Assembly (NCBI GenBank): GCA_965661625.1
Contig: CBFIEM010000008.1
Coordinates: 1-64,000, forward strand
Direction: 5' to 3'
Length of the DNA: 64,000 nucleotides
Origin: GCA-2705995 sp965661625
GTDB lineage: Bacteria > Bacteroidota > Bacteroidia > Flavobacteriales_G > Salibacteraceae
Positions 17,020 to 25,680 of this stretch are shown here, one piece after another. The stretch's first letter is position 1. Each line of letters opens with the position of its first letter. Under the pieces are notes generated by a model, which was not told the origin of the DNA, ran no database searches, and worked only from the letters and a program-made list of their open reading frames with translations. The position numbers and the translations under genes were made by a program.

Positions 17020-18273
17020 TTAGTCTAGTGTATCTACCTCAAAATGCATCACTTCCTTGAGTTCTGATATACGATGCATAGAATAATCTCCAAAGGTCAC
17101 ATGATCGGTATCATTTTCTGCCAAGTAACGCTCATAATAACGNNNNNNNNCTGATATACGATGCATAGAATAATCTCCAAAGGTCACATGATCGGTATCA
17201 TTTTCTGCCAAGTAACGCTCATAATAACGCAAAGCAGTGCGCTTATCCTTATAATACGCATCGTAATTTCGAGCTAGGTGGTACAGCAATTCTTTTTTTG
17301 AAGAATGCGTATATGCCGCTTGATAAGCGCGTATTGACTTAGACAAATCTCCTTGCTCCTCATATGAAACCGCCAAATTAGTATAATAGGCTCCGAGGTT
17401 TTCGGATGTGCTCGTTGCAATAGCTTCATCAAAATGCACAACGCTCTCATCAAGTTTTCCAAGATTTCGATAAGCCAAGCCAAGGTAATAATGTACAACC
17501 TCTGTGGTCTGGTTTTGGGAGATTACCTTTTCCAAGGCATTAATTGCCAGCTCATAGTTTTGCTGGTGGCATTGGGAAATACCATATAGCTTTAGCAGCA
17601 AAGAAGAGGAATCACCACCCGCCTCCCATAGTGCCGATACGTGATTTACTACCGAGTCATATTGATGCTGCATGTATTTACTTTTAGCGCGGTTTCGCTG
17701 CAGAAGGTGGTTGTTTGTGTCCAGATTCAATCCACGTGCTATGTAGACATCACAATCTTGAAATAATTTTAGGGCAATCATTAAATCGCTCATGGCAATT
17801 AAAGACTCTAAATCTTCTGGATTTAAACTCAGTGCATACTGATAGTAGCCTCCGGCAACTACCGGATCTCCTAAGCGGAGGTAAACCTTTGCCAATTGCC
17901 TGAAGAAATATGGATTAGTCGAATCTGTTTTTACTAATTCGTAGTACACATTTTTGGCATCTTTCCAATTCCCAAGCGACGTATAAACCGTCCCTAAGGC
18001 TTTCAATGCCGGCACATTTAGCGAGTCTTTTTGCAGCACCCTGCGATAAACTGTTCGCGCTTTGTGAAGCTGTCCGAGTTGGAAGTAACAAGATCCTTGA
18101 TAACGAAGGTAGGTGGGCTCTTCGGAAATAACACCAGTACAGGAATCAAAAGCATGGAGTGCCTGTTGGTAATTCTGGGCATTGTAAAGTGCAATAGCTG
18201 AATCACACCCAGTCTGACTAAACCCCAACTGGAATAAACTCATTGCGAAGAACATTCCCAAAAGCTTGTGCAT
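17020..18273 (-). CDS. secreted TPR-repeat protein (contains assembly duplication)
   Basis: A periplasmic or secreted TPR protein, 417 aa as drawn. From ATG 18273 it has a clean signal peptide (MHKLLGMFFAMSLFQLGFSQ) and about ten tetratricopeptide repeats from residue 23 to about 370, for example ALKALGTVYTSLGNWKDA. The C-terminal part is written twice (79 bp on each side of 8 N); removing 87 bp (29 codons) restores one continuous frame. The longer frame from 18342 overlaps the divergent MFS promoter region and lacks a signal, so the ATG at 18273 is preferred. Role unknown; TPRs suggest a scaffold in the envelope. Confidence 0.82.
   Translation of the reverse strand: MHKLLGMFFAMSLFQLGFSQTGCDSAIALYNAQNYQQALHAFDSCTGVISEEPTYLRYQGSCYFQLGQLHKARTVYRRVLQKDSLNVPALKALGTVYTSLGNWKDAKNVYYELVKTDSTNPYFFRQLAKVYLRLGDPVVAGGYYQYALSLNPEDLESLIAMSDLMIALKLFQDCDVYIARGLNLDTNNHLLQRNRAKSKYMQHQYDSVVNHVSALWEAGGDSSSLLLKLYGISQCHQQNYELAINALEKVISQNQTTEVVHYYLGLAYRNLGKLDESVVHFDEAIATSTSENLGAYYTNLAVSYEEQGDLSKSIRAYQAAYTHSSKKELLYHLARNYDAYYKDKRTALRYYERYLAENDTDHVTFGDYSMHRISXXXRYYERYLAENDTDHVTFGDYSMHRISELKEVMHFEVDTLD
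17064..17229. repeat. 79-bp exact direct repeat flanking 8 N (assembly artefact)
   Basis: Positions 17064-17142 and 17151-17229 are identical over 79 bp and are separated only by eight N (17143-17150). This is what a scaffolder leaves when two overlapping contig ends are joined without merging. The offset of 87 bp is a multiple of three, so the frame stays open. A genuine duplication is unlikely because the copies are identical and meet exactly at the gap. Confidence 0.9.
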
Positions 18274-18376
18274 GTCGCGAATATACGAATCGTTGTCTTT
18301 TTTGGGTGTATCGCAAGGTAATAGGTGTATAACAAAAATCACAAGAGTTAAATCTAATTTACGCGTTGTAAGGAGC

Positions 18377-18384
18377 TACTTTTG
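18377..18384 (+). promoter_or_regulatory. -7 element for MFS transporter gene
   Basis: TACTTTTG matches TAnnTTTG, 4 bp before the ATG at 18389; the transcript would be nearly leaderless. No -33 TTG at the expected distance. Confidence 0.35.
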
Positions 18385-18388
18385 CGCA

Positions 18389-19588
18389 ATGAATAAACAG
18401 TTTCTCCTGTATTTACTTGCTGCCATGAATTTTACGCACATTGTGGACTTCATGATTATGATGCCTTTAGGAGACTACCTGATGCGCCTTTTTGAAATAA
18501 CTCCTCAGCAATTTACAGCTATTGTATCTGCATATGCTATCAGTGCTGGAATTTCGGGATTTGTTTCAGCTTTTGTAATTGATCGTTTTGATCGCAGAAC
18601 TGTTATTCTCATAGCATATTCTGGATTTACTTTAGGAACATTAAGTGTGAGTTTCGCTGATACCTATGAGCAACTAATTGCAGCTCGCATATTAACCGGG
18701 TTGTTCGGAGGAGTTATAGGAGCGCTCGTACTTTCTGTTGTAAGTGATTTATTTGCCTACAAAGAAAGGGGGAAAGCTATGGGGATCATAACGGCTGCCT
18801 TTGCTGTAGCTTCAGTGGTCGGAGTTCCTTTAGGATTATTTCTAGCTAGCAAGTTTCTTTGGCATGCTCCATTTATTATGTTAGGGTCTTTAGGAGTTAT
18901 TCTAACAATTTTAGCTTGGTGGAAGTTCCCGGTTATGACCGATCACATTAACACATGTGATGAGCGACCAACTCATGTTCAAATGATTGGTGTTGTCACT
19001 ACCGTCATGAAAGATCGCAATCAGCTGCTTGCATTAGCTATGGGATTGGTGATCATATTAGGGCAATTCATGGTCATTCCATTTATTGCGCCCTACATGC
19101 AGCGAAACGTTGGGTTCACAGATGATACAATAGCCTTACTTTATATGTGCGGAGGAGGAGCTGTTGTTTTTAGTGGACCATTAATTGGCAAGCTTACCGA
19201 CCGTATTGGTCCGCTAAAGGTATACACGGTATTTCTGTTATTATCAGCTATTCCAATACTCATATTTACCAATTTAGGTGAAACGCCAATGATTATAGCG
19301 TTAACTGTAACCACACTACTTTTCATATTTGTAAACGGAAGGATGATTCCAATGCAAACCATGACAACAGCAGTTGTGAGTCCAAAAACACGCGCTAGTT
19401 TTATGAGCATAAAAAGTAGTGTACAGCAATTAGCTGCAGCAATTGCTGCTTTAATTAGCGGTTCGATCGTAATGATTGGTGAAAATGAACTTTATGAGAA
19501 CTACGAATATGTTGGTGTCATTTCCGTCTTAATCACGCTTCTAAGTCTTTTCATAGCTCCTAAGCTCAAAGTAGCGGCGGGTAATTAA
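18389..19588 (+). CDS. MFS transporter
   Basis: A 399-aa inner-membrane transporter with about 12 hydrophobic helices. The loop 2-3 signature is visible as FVIDRFDRRTVI (about 60-71), followed by AARILTGLFGGVIGALVLSVVSD (helix 4 region, drug-efflux antiporter type). The layout fits the arabinose/drug efflux (AraJ/DHA1) branch, so export of a small molecule is likely, with the substrate unknown. The ATG at 18389 (MNKQFLLYL) is chosen; the frame runs further upstream into the divergent gene but without a plausible signal. Single gene; the histidine kinase follows 50 bp later. Confidence 0.88.
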   Translation: MNKQFLLYLLAAMNFTHIVDFMIMMPLGDYLMRLFEITPQQFTAIVSAYAISAGISGFVSAFVIDRFDRRTVILIAYSGFTLGTLSVSFADTYEQLIAARILTGLFGGVIGALVLSVVSDLFAYKERGKAMGIITAAFAVASVVGVPLGLFLASKFLWHAPFIMLGSLGVILTILAWWKFPVMTDHINTCDERPTHVQMIGVVTTVMKDRNQLLALAMGLVIILGQFMVIPFIAPYMQRNVGFTDDTIALLYMCGGGAVVFSGPLIGKLTDRIGPLKVYTVFLLLSAIPILIFTNLGETPMIIALTVTTLLFIFVNGRMIPMQTMTTAVVSPKTRASFMSIKSSVQQLAAAIAALISGSIVMIGENELYENYEYVGVISVLITLLSLFIAPKLKVAAGN

Positions 19589-19638
19589 AGTGATTTTAGT
19601 ACTTTTTCAGTTTCAATTTAAACCTAAATGCCAGATTG

Positions 19639-21153
19639 ATGAGTGCACCAGAGGACACTTTCAATGATGAACAAGTGCAATCAAATTCCGAACATGTTTT
19701 GGAACGTCAAAATTTGATCATCCAAGGAATCCATGCGGGAATTTGGGACTGGGACATCGTTTCAGGGAAAGAATGGTGGAGTCCTCGTTTTTACGAGCTC
19801 CTAGGGTACAAACCCGACGAAATACCTGCAACATATGCTACATTTATCGATGACCTCGTTCATCCAAAAGATCGATCAGCTGTTGAAAAAGCTATCAAAG
19901 TTCACTTAGAACATGGTGAACCTTATCACCTCGAAATCAGAATGCGTTTAAAAAGCGGGGAATATCATTGGTTTCAGTCTACTGGTAAAGCTCGTTTTAA
20001 GGATGGTAAACCACTACGCATGGTGGGTTCAATCATTGATGCCCATGAATACATTAATCACCGGATTGCCCTTGAACGAAGTGAAGATCTTTTAACTGAG
20101 GCTTCGGATATGGCAAAAGTGGGAGGCTGGTTTTACAACATCGACGAAAATCGATTGCATTGGACCAAAGGAACCTACGATATTCACAACATTGACTATA
20201 ACGAAACGCCAAATGTTGAAGCCGGAATAAGCTACTATGTTGACAGCTATAAAGAACTTGTCAAACAAAAATTTTACGATTTACTTGAGAACGCCATCCC
20301 GTTTGACATTGAATGCCAATTCAAGCCGAGGGATAAGGCGGTTATTTGGGTCCGTGCAAAAGGAAAAGCTGTGACAAACTTAAAGGGTGAGGTTATTGCA
20401 ATTCAAGGTGTTTTCATGGACATAGATGAAAGCAAGCAACTAGAGCTTGAACAAGCAAATGCCATCAATCTCATTTCCGACCAAAACAAGCGCTTGCTCA
20501 ACTTCACGCACATTGTTTCTCATAACCTGAGGTCACACTCGAGTAATATATCAATGCTCTTGGAAATGATTAAAGAGGCTACTGCGGATGATAAACAGGA
20601 GCTTTTTGTTCACCTCGAAAAAGCGAGCTCTGCCTTAGAAAATACCATTTCAGATTTAAACGAAGTAGTTCGAATTAACAATCGCATTGACAAGCAAGTA
20701 AGCATAGTTCGTTTTGATGACACGTTGGACAAAACCATGGAAATTCTTCATGTGCAACTCGGTCAAGCAAGACTTACCTCCGATTTTCATCTTGTGCCAA
20801 GTGTAAAATTCATAGCGGCCTATATGGACAGCATATTTCTAAACTTGCTAACCAACAGCTTAAAATATGCGGATCCTAACCGAGCTCCTGAGGTTCGTGT
20901 CTTTTCCAGAAAAAACGAGCTCGGTGACACCCTTCTCGTTTTTGAAGACAATGGCCTTGGAATTGATTTAGAAAAACATGGGAAGGATCTGTTTGGTATG
21001 TACAAAACATTTCATAAACACAAAGAAGCCAATGGGGTAGGTTTGTTTCTGGTAAAAAACCAAGTAGAATCGCTTGGCGGGAAAATAGAAGTGAAAAGTG
21101 AAGTAGGAAAAGGAACTCGCTTTACATTTATCTTCCCAAAAGAACTCAACTAG
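19639..21153 (+). CDS. PAS-domain sensor histidine kinase (soluble)
   Basis: A 504-aa kinase with no membrane segment, so it senses cytoplasmic signals. Two PAS domains of the PAS_3 type (about 22-140, with GIWDWDIVSGKEWWSPRFYELLGY, and about 155-265) precede a HisKA-like dimerisation helix with the phospho-acceptor His in SHNLRSH (about 298). The ATPase domain (about 375-504) shows the N box NLLTNSLKYADP, G1 EDNGLGID and G2 NGVGLFL. No response regulator is encoded next to it. The ATG at 19639 follows an in-frame TTG by one codon. Its stop overlaps the convergent hydrolase stop (CTAG). Confidence 0.92.
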   Translation: MSAPEDTFNDEQVQSNSEHVLERQNLIIQGIHAGIWDWDIVSGKEWWSPRFYELLGYKPDEIPATYATFIDDLVHPKDRSAVEKAIKVHLEHGEPYHLEIRMRLKSGEYHWFQSTGKARFKDGKPLRMVGSIIDAHEYINHRIALERSEDLLTEASDMAKVGGWFYNIDENRLHWTKGTYDIHNIDYNETPNVEAGISYYVDSYKELVKQKFYDLLENAIPFDIECQFKPRDKAVIWVRAKGKAVTNLKGEVIAIQGVFMDIDESKQLELEQANAINLISDQNKRLLNFTHIVSHNLRSHSSNISMLLEMIKEATADDKQELFVHLEKASSALENTISDLNEVVRINNRIDKQVSIVRFDDTLDKTMEILHVQLGQARLTSDFHLVPSVKFIAAYMDSIFLNLLTNSLKYADPNRAPEVRVFSRKNELGDTLLVFEDNGLGIDLEKHGKDLFGMYKTFHKHKEANGVGLFLVKNQVESLGGKIEVKSEVGKGTRFTFIFPKELN

Positions 21154-21914
21154 CGCTCTAAAAAAGACAACACTGAACGCATGAATAATTTAGGTTGTTC
21201 GGCATGCAACCAATGACCTGCATCTGGGATAGTTTGTATGGTGGCCATTGGAAAATGTTTATGAATCGATTTTTCGTCTTGAGGCAGAATATAGTCACTC
21301 TTAGCACCACCTAGAAACAATGTTGGTCCATCATAACTACCTTCAGTAATTGGCGCCCCCATAAGCTCAATATCCCGCTCAATAACGTCTAGGTTGAAAC
21401 GCCAATCCAGTTTTCCTTTCTCTTTCCAGTATAAGCTTTTCATTAAAAATTGACGAACCCCTTCTTCTCCAATATACTTTGCTAAATATTCATCTGCTTC
21501 AGTTCGTTTTTTAAGTTGGTCTAACGGAACGTTTCGCAGACCTTTTAGAACCATATGATGATGCACAGGATAAGCTTTGGGAGCTATATCAGCAACAATC
21601 AGCCTTTCAACCAACATGGGGAAATCTTGAGCAAACCGCATCACGGTTTTTCCACCCATTGAATGACCCAATAAGATCACGTCACTAAGGAACAAGTCGT
21701 CCATTAACTCTTCCAAGTCCTGGGTCATCGCTTCATAAGTAAATGGCAAGTTACTATGAGGAGATTTACCATGATTTCGCTGGTCAACGCTAATGACATC
21801 ATACGATTCGCTCAACACGCGTGCATGAGATTGCCAGTTGTCCAACATCCCCATTAATCCATGCAAAATAATTAATGGCTGACCAGAGCCCATGCGCTTA
21901 TAATGGAGTTTCAT
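21150..21914 (-). CDS. alpha/beta hydrolase (YbfF-like esterase)
   Basis: A 254-aa cytosolic hydrolase. The nucleophile elbow GHSMGG (about 93-98) carries the catalytic Ser; the oxyanion strand has ILHGLMG, and the catalytic His is in DAGHWLHAEQP near residue 236. The acid is likely Asp in GGAKSDYI. The order and short cap match the YbfF branch of acyl-esterases. Its start overlaps the pdxJ stop by 4 bp (ATGA), so the two are translationally coupled; no direct link with PLP synthesis is known. Confidence 0.88.
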   Translation of the reverse strand: MKLHYKRMGSGQPLIILHGLMGMLDNWQSHARVLSESYDVISVDQRNHGKSPHSNLPFTYEAMTQDLEELMDDLFLSDVILLGHSMGGKTVMRFAQDFPMLVERLIVADIAPKAYPVHHHMVLKGLRNVPLDQLKKRTEADEYLAKYIGEEGVRQFLMKSLYWKEKGKLDWRFNLDVIERDIELMGAPITEGSYDGPTLFLGGAKSDYILPQDEKSIHKHFPMATIQTIPDAGHWLHAEQPKLFMRSVLSFLER

Positions 21915-22624
21915 GCCAGTGCACGTTTATAGATTTGTATTGTATTTTCCAGACCTAAATAAAGCGCATCTGCAATAAGAGCATGACCAATTGAAACTTC
22001 ATTTAAATGAGTTACTGACCTTGAAAAAAACTGCAGATTAGATTTATCCAAATCATGGCCAGCATTTACCCCTAACCCAAGAGCATGTGCTCGAAGCGCA
22101 CCCTCAACATAAGGAGATACCGCATGGTCTGCATCTGTATTAAAACCTCTGGCATATGACTCTGTGTAAAGTTCTATCCGGTCGGTTCCTGTGCTTGGAG
22201 CTGCTTCTATCATTGCTAAATCTGGGTCGATAAAAATACTCGTGCGAATACCGTTTCCCTTAAACTCATCAATAACTTCCTTAAGTAATTCCTTAAACTT
22301 TACCGTATCCCACCCTGCATTACTGGTTAATACATCCGGACCATCAGGCACTAAGGTTACTTGGGCTGGCTTAGCTTCTAACACTAAATCAATGAAAGCC
22401 TGCGAAGGATAGCCTTCAATGTTAAATTCTGTGTTCACCGTTTTTGCAAGCTGCCGAACATCAGCATACCGAATATGTCGCTCATCTGGACGCGGGTGAA
22501 CAGTAATCCCATCTGCACCAAATTGTTCGCAATCTTTGGCCACTTGAATTACATCTGGAACATTACCACCACGGGCATTTCGCAGTGTTGCCACTTTATT
22601 GATATTCACACTTAGCTTTGTCAT
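21911..22624 (-). CDS. pdxJ: pyridoxine 5'-phosphate synthase
   Basis: Condenses 3-amino-2-oxopropyl phosphate with deoxyxylulose 5-phosphate to pyridoxine 5'-phosphate in the DXP-dependent PLP pathway. The 237-aa TIM-barrel protein shows VNINKVATLRNARGG (N-terminal substrate site), GADGITVHPRPDERHI with the catalytic His, and the C-terminal GHDL and SIGHALI phosphate-binding segments. Length is usual. It heads a two-gene unit with the hydrolase and is divergent from the CBS protein gene that opens the envelope cluster. Confidence 0.97.
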   Translation of the reverse strand: MTKLSVNINKVATLRNARGGNVPDVIQVAKDCEQFGADGITVHPRPDERHIRYADVRQLAKTVNTEFNIEGYPSQAFIDLVLEAKPAQVTLVPDGPDVLTSNAGWDTVKFKELLKEVIDEFKGNGIRTSIFIDPDLAMIEAAPSTGTDRIELYTESYARGFNTDADHAVSPYVEGALRAHALGLGVNAGHDLDKSNLQFFSRSVTHLNEVSIGHALIADALYLGLENTIQIYKRALA

Positions 22625-22653
22625 GAAAAAAGATACATTTGAACAACAAAGTG

Positions 22654-22661
22654 CAAAAGTA
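22654..22661 (-). promoter_or_regulatory. -7 element for pdxJ
   Basis: The minus strand reads TACTTTTG, a full match to TAnnTTTG, 29 bp upstream of the pdxJ start. No -33 TTG at standard spacing. Confidence 0.4.
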
Positions 22662-22704
22662 AGAGTTTAAATAGGGTAGTATTTATCCTTCACAACAGAA
22701 TCGC

Positions 22705-23367
22705 ATGTTAGCACAAGAACTAGCACAAAAAGAAATCCCTTTTCTGACTTTATCGGACACGTTTGACAAGGCCAGTGTTTGGATGGATGAGTTCAAGGTT
22801 TTGGAACTTCCCGTATTAGAAAACGGAAAACTTGTGGGCTTACTTACCGAGAACCTGTTGTTCGAGCAGCCCAACTGGGATGAAGAAATAAGGTGCTTGT
22901 CGCGCAAACTTAGAGATGTTTTTGCCCTCAATTCAGAACATGTTGTTGAGGTTATTGCAAAAATTTACGAATCAAAGACACGTCTTATTCCAATCATCAC
23001 TCCGGAGCGAACATATAGGGGTGTTGTTACCAATGAACAGTTAATTGCTGTAATTGCCGAAATGAGCTTGGTTAAAGACCCTGGAGGCATTATCGAGTTA
23101 GAAGTTAACATCAATGATTACTCCATGAGCGAGATTGCTCAAATTATTGAAAGCGACAATGCGAAATTATTGGGAAGCTATATTACCTCTCCCTCAGATT
23201 CGAAAAAAATCAACATCACCTTGAAAGTCAACAAAACGGCTATTGGTGGAATCATTTCTACTTTCGAACGCTATCAATATAAAGTTACTGCTCGCTTTTT
23301 TGAAGAAGCACATGAGGACACACTAAAAGACAGGTATGACCTTCTGATGAAGTATCTAAATACCTAA
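22705..23367 (+). CDS. CBS domain protein with C-terminal ACT-like region
   Basis: A 220-aa soluble protein. Two CBS motifs occupy about residues 1-125 (VLELPVLENGKLVGLLTE and LIPIITPERTYRGVVTNEQLIAVIAEM). Residues about 135-205 look like an ACT-type ligand-binding fold (LEVNINDYSMSEIAQIIESD). This AcuB-like arrangement suggests adenosine-nucleotide sensing, but the partner is not known. In many Bacteroidota this gene sits next to NAD kinase; here a gene for a small Omp85 protein intervenes 2 bp after its stop. Confidence 0.82.
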   Translation: MLAQELAQKEIPFLTLSDTFDKASVWMDEFKVLELPVLENGKLVGLLTENLLFEQPNWDEEIRCLSRKLRDVFALNSEHVVEVIAKIYESKTRLIPIITPERTYRGVVTNEQLIAVIAEMSLVKDPGGIIELEVNINDYSMSEIAQIIESDNAKLLGSYITSPSDSKKINITLKVNKTAIGGIISTFERYQYKVTARFFEEAHEDTLKDRYDLLMKYLNT

Positions 23368-23369
23368 TC

Positions 23370-24749
23370 ATGTCAAAGCCGTTTTTTGTAATCCTATGTG
23401 CAATAGGATTCCATTTTAGCCAAGCCCAGCAGGTCATTATCGGTGCCATTGAACTCATTGGAAATGAACAAACCAAACCATTTATCATTGAGCGCGAATT
23501 AACGTTTGACATTGGAGACACACTGCTGCTATCAAATTTCACCCAACAGCTTGAGCGTTCCCGGCAAAACATATTCAATACCCAACTATTTAATTTTGTC
23601 AAAACGAGTTATGTTAAGGACAACAATGACCTTGTTACCATTCAAATAGACGTTCAGGAGCGCTGGTATTTTTGGCCGCTCCCTATTTTTGAAATCGCAG
23701 ACAGGAACATAAACACACTCTTAGAAAACCAAAAACTCAACCGTATAAACTACGGCCTATTTTTGAGGAAGTATAACTTTCGAGGGCGAGACGAGACAAT
23801 TCAACTCAATCTGCAGTGGGGTTTTGAGCGCGAGTTATCCATGGAATATCGGGTCCCTTACATTGATAAAGCTCAGAAAACTGGCCTTCGATTATATGGA
23901 GGCTATGCGCGTTACCAAGAAGTAAACATAGGTTCATTCGATAATAAGCGGCAATTTATTTCCCTTTCAGGAAAGCCAGCAGAAGAAGTCTATTTTTCGC
24001 AAGCACAAATTTCAAGAAGGAATAACCTCTATACAACACATACACTAACATTGGGATGGAATGACGTTAGTATAAATGACAGTGTAGTAACAAATTCTCC
24101 AACTTATTTAAATGACCATTCGTACAACATAACCTATTTGAGCACAGCGTATTCATTTCGCTACGACACACGCGATAACATCAACTACCCTATGACTGGT
24201 TTTTTGGTTGAGTTTCACATTTCAAAAATTGGACTCGGAATCCTAGAAAATCAAGGATTAAACATCGGTTTTAGTGACATTGGTATAACTAAGTTTCAGC
24301 CTTTGGGGGACAGGTGGAATATCGGGGCTAAGGTTAAGTACCGCACATCATACTTGGACAGCCCACCCTACTCGCTTCAGCGCGGATTTGGCTATCGTGA
24401 CTTTGTGAGAGGTTATGAGTTGTACGTAATGGATGCTCAACGTTATGGATTATTTAAATCAAGGCTGAACTACAACCTGATCAAATTAAAAGAACATACG
24501 CTTCCGGTCGTTAAAAATGACAAATTCAGCGAATTCTTCTATGCAGTATACTTAAATTTGAATTTCGACATGGGGATAACAGGAGACAATCTGTATGCAG
24601 ATGAAAACCCATTGTCAAATACCTTTTTAATGGGAGGAGGATTCGGAGTTGATTTCATAACGTATTATGACCTCGTATTTCGTATAGAGTACTCAGTAAA
24701 CAAACAAGGAGAGGGAGGCTTATTTTTCCACTTTAATAAAGCATTTTAA
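23370..24749 (+). CDS. small Omp85-family outer-membrane protein (one POTRA plus barrel)
   Basis: A 459-aa outer-membrane protein with signal peptide (1-19, FHFSQA), one POTRA-like domain (about 22-100, VIIGAIELIGNEQTKPFIIERELTF) and a surface-antigen-type barrel (about 130-459). The conserved Omp85 loop-6 motif is present as FVRGYE. The C-terminal strand ends in FHFNKAF, matching the barrel-closing signal with a terminal Phe. It is much shorter than BamA, which is encoded 2.5 kb downstream. It could be a TamA- or FplA-like assembly or lipid-handling factor; that is inference. Spaced 2 bp from both neighbours, it belongs to the same operon. Confidence 0.82.
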   Translation: MSKPFFVILCAIGFHFSQAQQVIIGAIELIGNEQTKPFIIERELTFDIGDTLLLSNFTQQLERSRQNIFNTQLFNFVKTSYVKDNNDLVTIQIDVQERWYFWPLPIFEIADRNINTLLENQKLNRINYGLFLRKYNFRGRDETIQLNLQWGFERELSMEYRVPYIDKAQKTGLRLYGGYARYQEVNIGSFDNKRQFISLSGKPAEEVYFSQAQISRRNNLYTTHTLTLGWNDVSINDSVVTNSPTYLNDHSYNITYLSTAYSFRYDTRDNINYPMTGFLVEFHISKIGLGILENQGLNIGFSDIGITKFQPLGDRWNIGAKVKYRTSYLDSPPYSLQRGFGYRDFVRGYELYVMDAQRYGLFKSRLNYNLIKLKEHTLPVVKNDKFSEFFYAVYLNLNFDMGITGDNLYADENPLSNTFLMGGGFGVDFITYYDLVFRIEYSVNKQGEGGLFFHFNKAF

Positions 24750-24751
24750 CG

Positions 24752-25633
24752 GTGAAACACATTGCACTTTACGGCAGATCTATTGGCAGTGCTTACCAGA
24801 AACATGTAGAACGTCTGGTAGACAGCATAGCCGAACGCAACATCACCCTGCATGTTTACAAAGAGAGCCTTTCACATTTTGCACCTTATTTTGAAAGGAA
24901 GTTACGCGTAGAAACATTTTCGGACCATCGCGACCTAGCTGAACGAGCGGATTTTTTGGTAAGCATTGGAGGAGATGGAACCTTTTTAGATGCAACTCAA
25001 CTTGTACGTGATAGCGGAATTCCAATTATTGGAATAAATACCGGCCGACTTGGGTTCCTATCACGCATAGCAATAGAAAAAGTAGAGGAAAGCTTAGATG
25101 ATCTGCTTGAAGGTGAATTTGAAATAGAGGAACGCGTACTACTCAAGGTCGAATCGGAAAACGCCATCTTCGGCAACAAAAATTTTGCACTTAACGAGCT
25201 AACACTGCATAAAAAAGACAGCACCAGTATGGTGAAAATTCACTGCTCAATAAATGGTGAGTTTTTAAACACGTATTGGGCTGATGGATTAATTATATCA
25301 ACTCCAACTGGATCTACAGCGTACTCGTTAAGCTGCGGAGGCCCTATTGTAGCTCCAAATTCAGATAACTTTGTGATCACCCCTATTGCTCCTCACAACC
25401 TAAACGTTCGACCAATTATCCTTTCCGATGATGCTGAGATTACCTTGGAAATGGAAGGACGAAGTGATGAGTTTTTAGCATCATTAGATTCCCGAACTGT
25501 AGTTATTCGGCCTGGACTCAAGTTGCGCGTAAAGCGCAATGACTTTACCATAAAGCTGCTACGCCTAAAAGACAACTCCTTTTTAGATACGATTCGGAAC
25601 AAATTAAATTGGGGCTTAGATCAGCGCAACTAA
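24752..25633 (+). CDS. nadK: NAD kinase
   Basis: Phosphorylates NAD to NADP; cytosolic. The 293-aa protein has the GGDGTFLD motif (73-80, catalytic Asp76 in GGDG), the NELTLHKKD segment and DGLIISTPTGSTAYSLSCGGP, the NAD-binding diacylglycerol-kinase-like signature. Length is standard. The start is GTG at 24752, 2 bp after the preceding stop; no ATG lies nearby in frame. Confidence 0.97.
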   Translation: MKHIALYGRSIGSAYQKHVERLVDSIAERNITLHVYKESLSHFAPYFERKLRVETFSDHRDLAERADFLVSIGGDGTFLDATQLVRDSGIPIIGINTGRLGFLSRIAIEKVEESLDDLLEGEFEIEERVLLKVESENAIFGNKNFALNELTLHKKDSTSMVKIHCSINGEFLNTYWADGLIISTPTGSTAYSLSCGGPIVAPNSDNFVITPIAPHNLNVRPIILSDDAEITLEMEGRSDEFLASLDSRTVVIRPGLKLRVKRNDFTIKLLRLKDNSFLDTIRNKLNWGLDQRN

Positions 25634-25680
25634 GCGCTAAAGTGTTTGAAATAATGTTAGTTTCGCGTCGTTAAAAGCAC

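Noticed and set aside
17064..17229. Tandem TPR duplication or frameshift in the TPR gene
   Set aside because: The copies are 79-bp identical and meet exactly at an N run, so an assembly overlap explains them.
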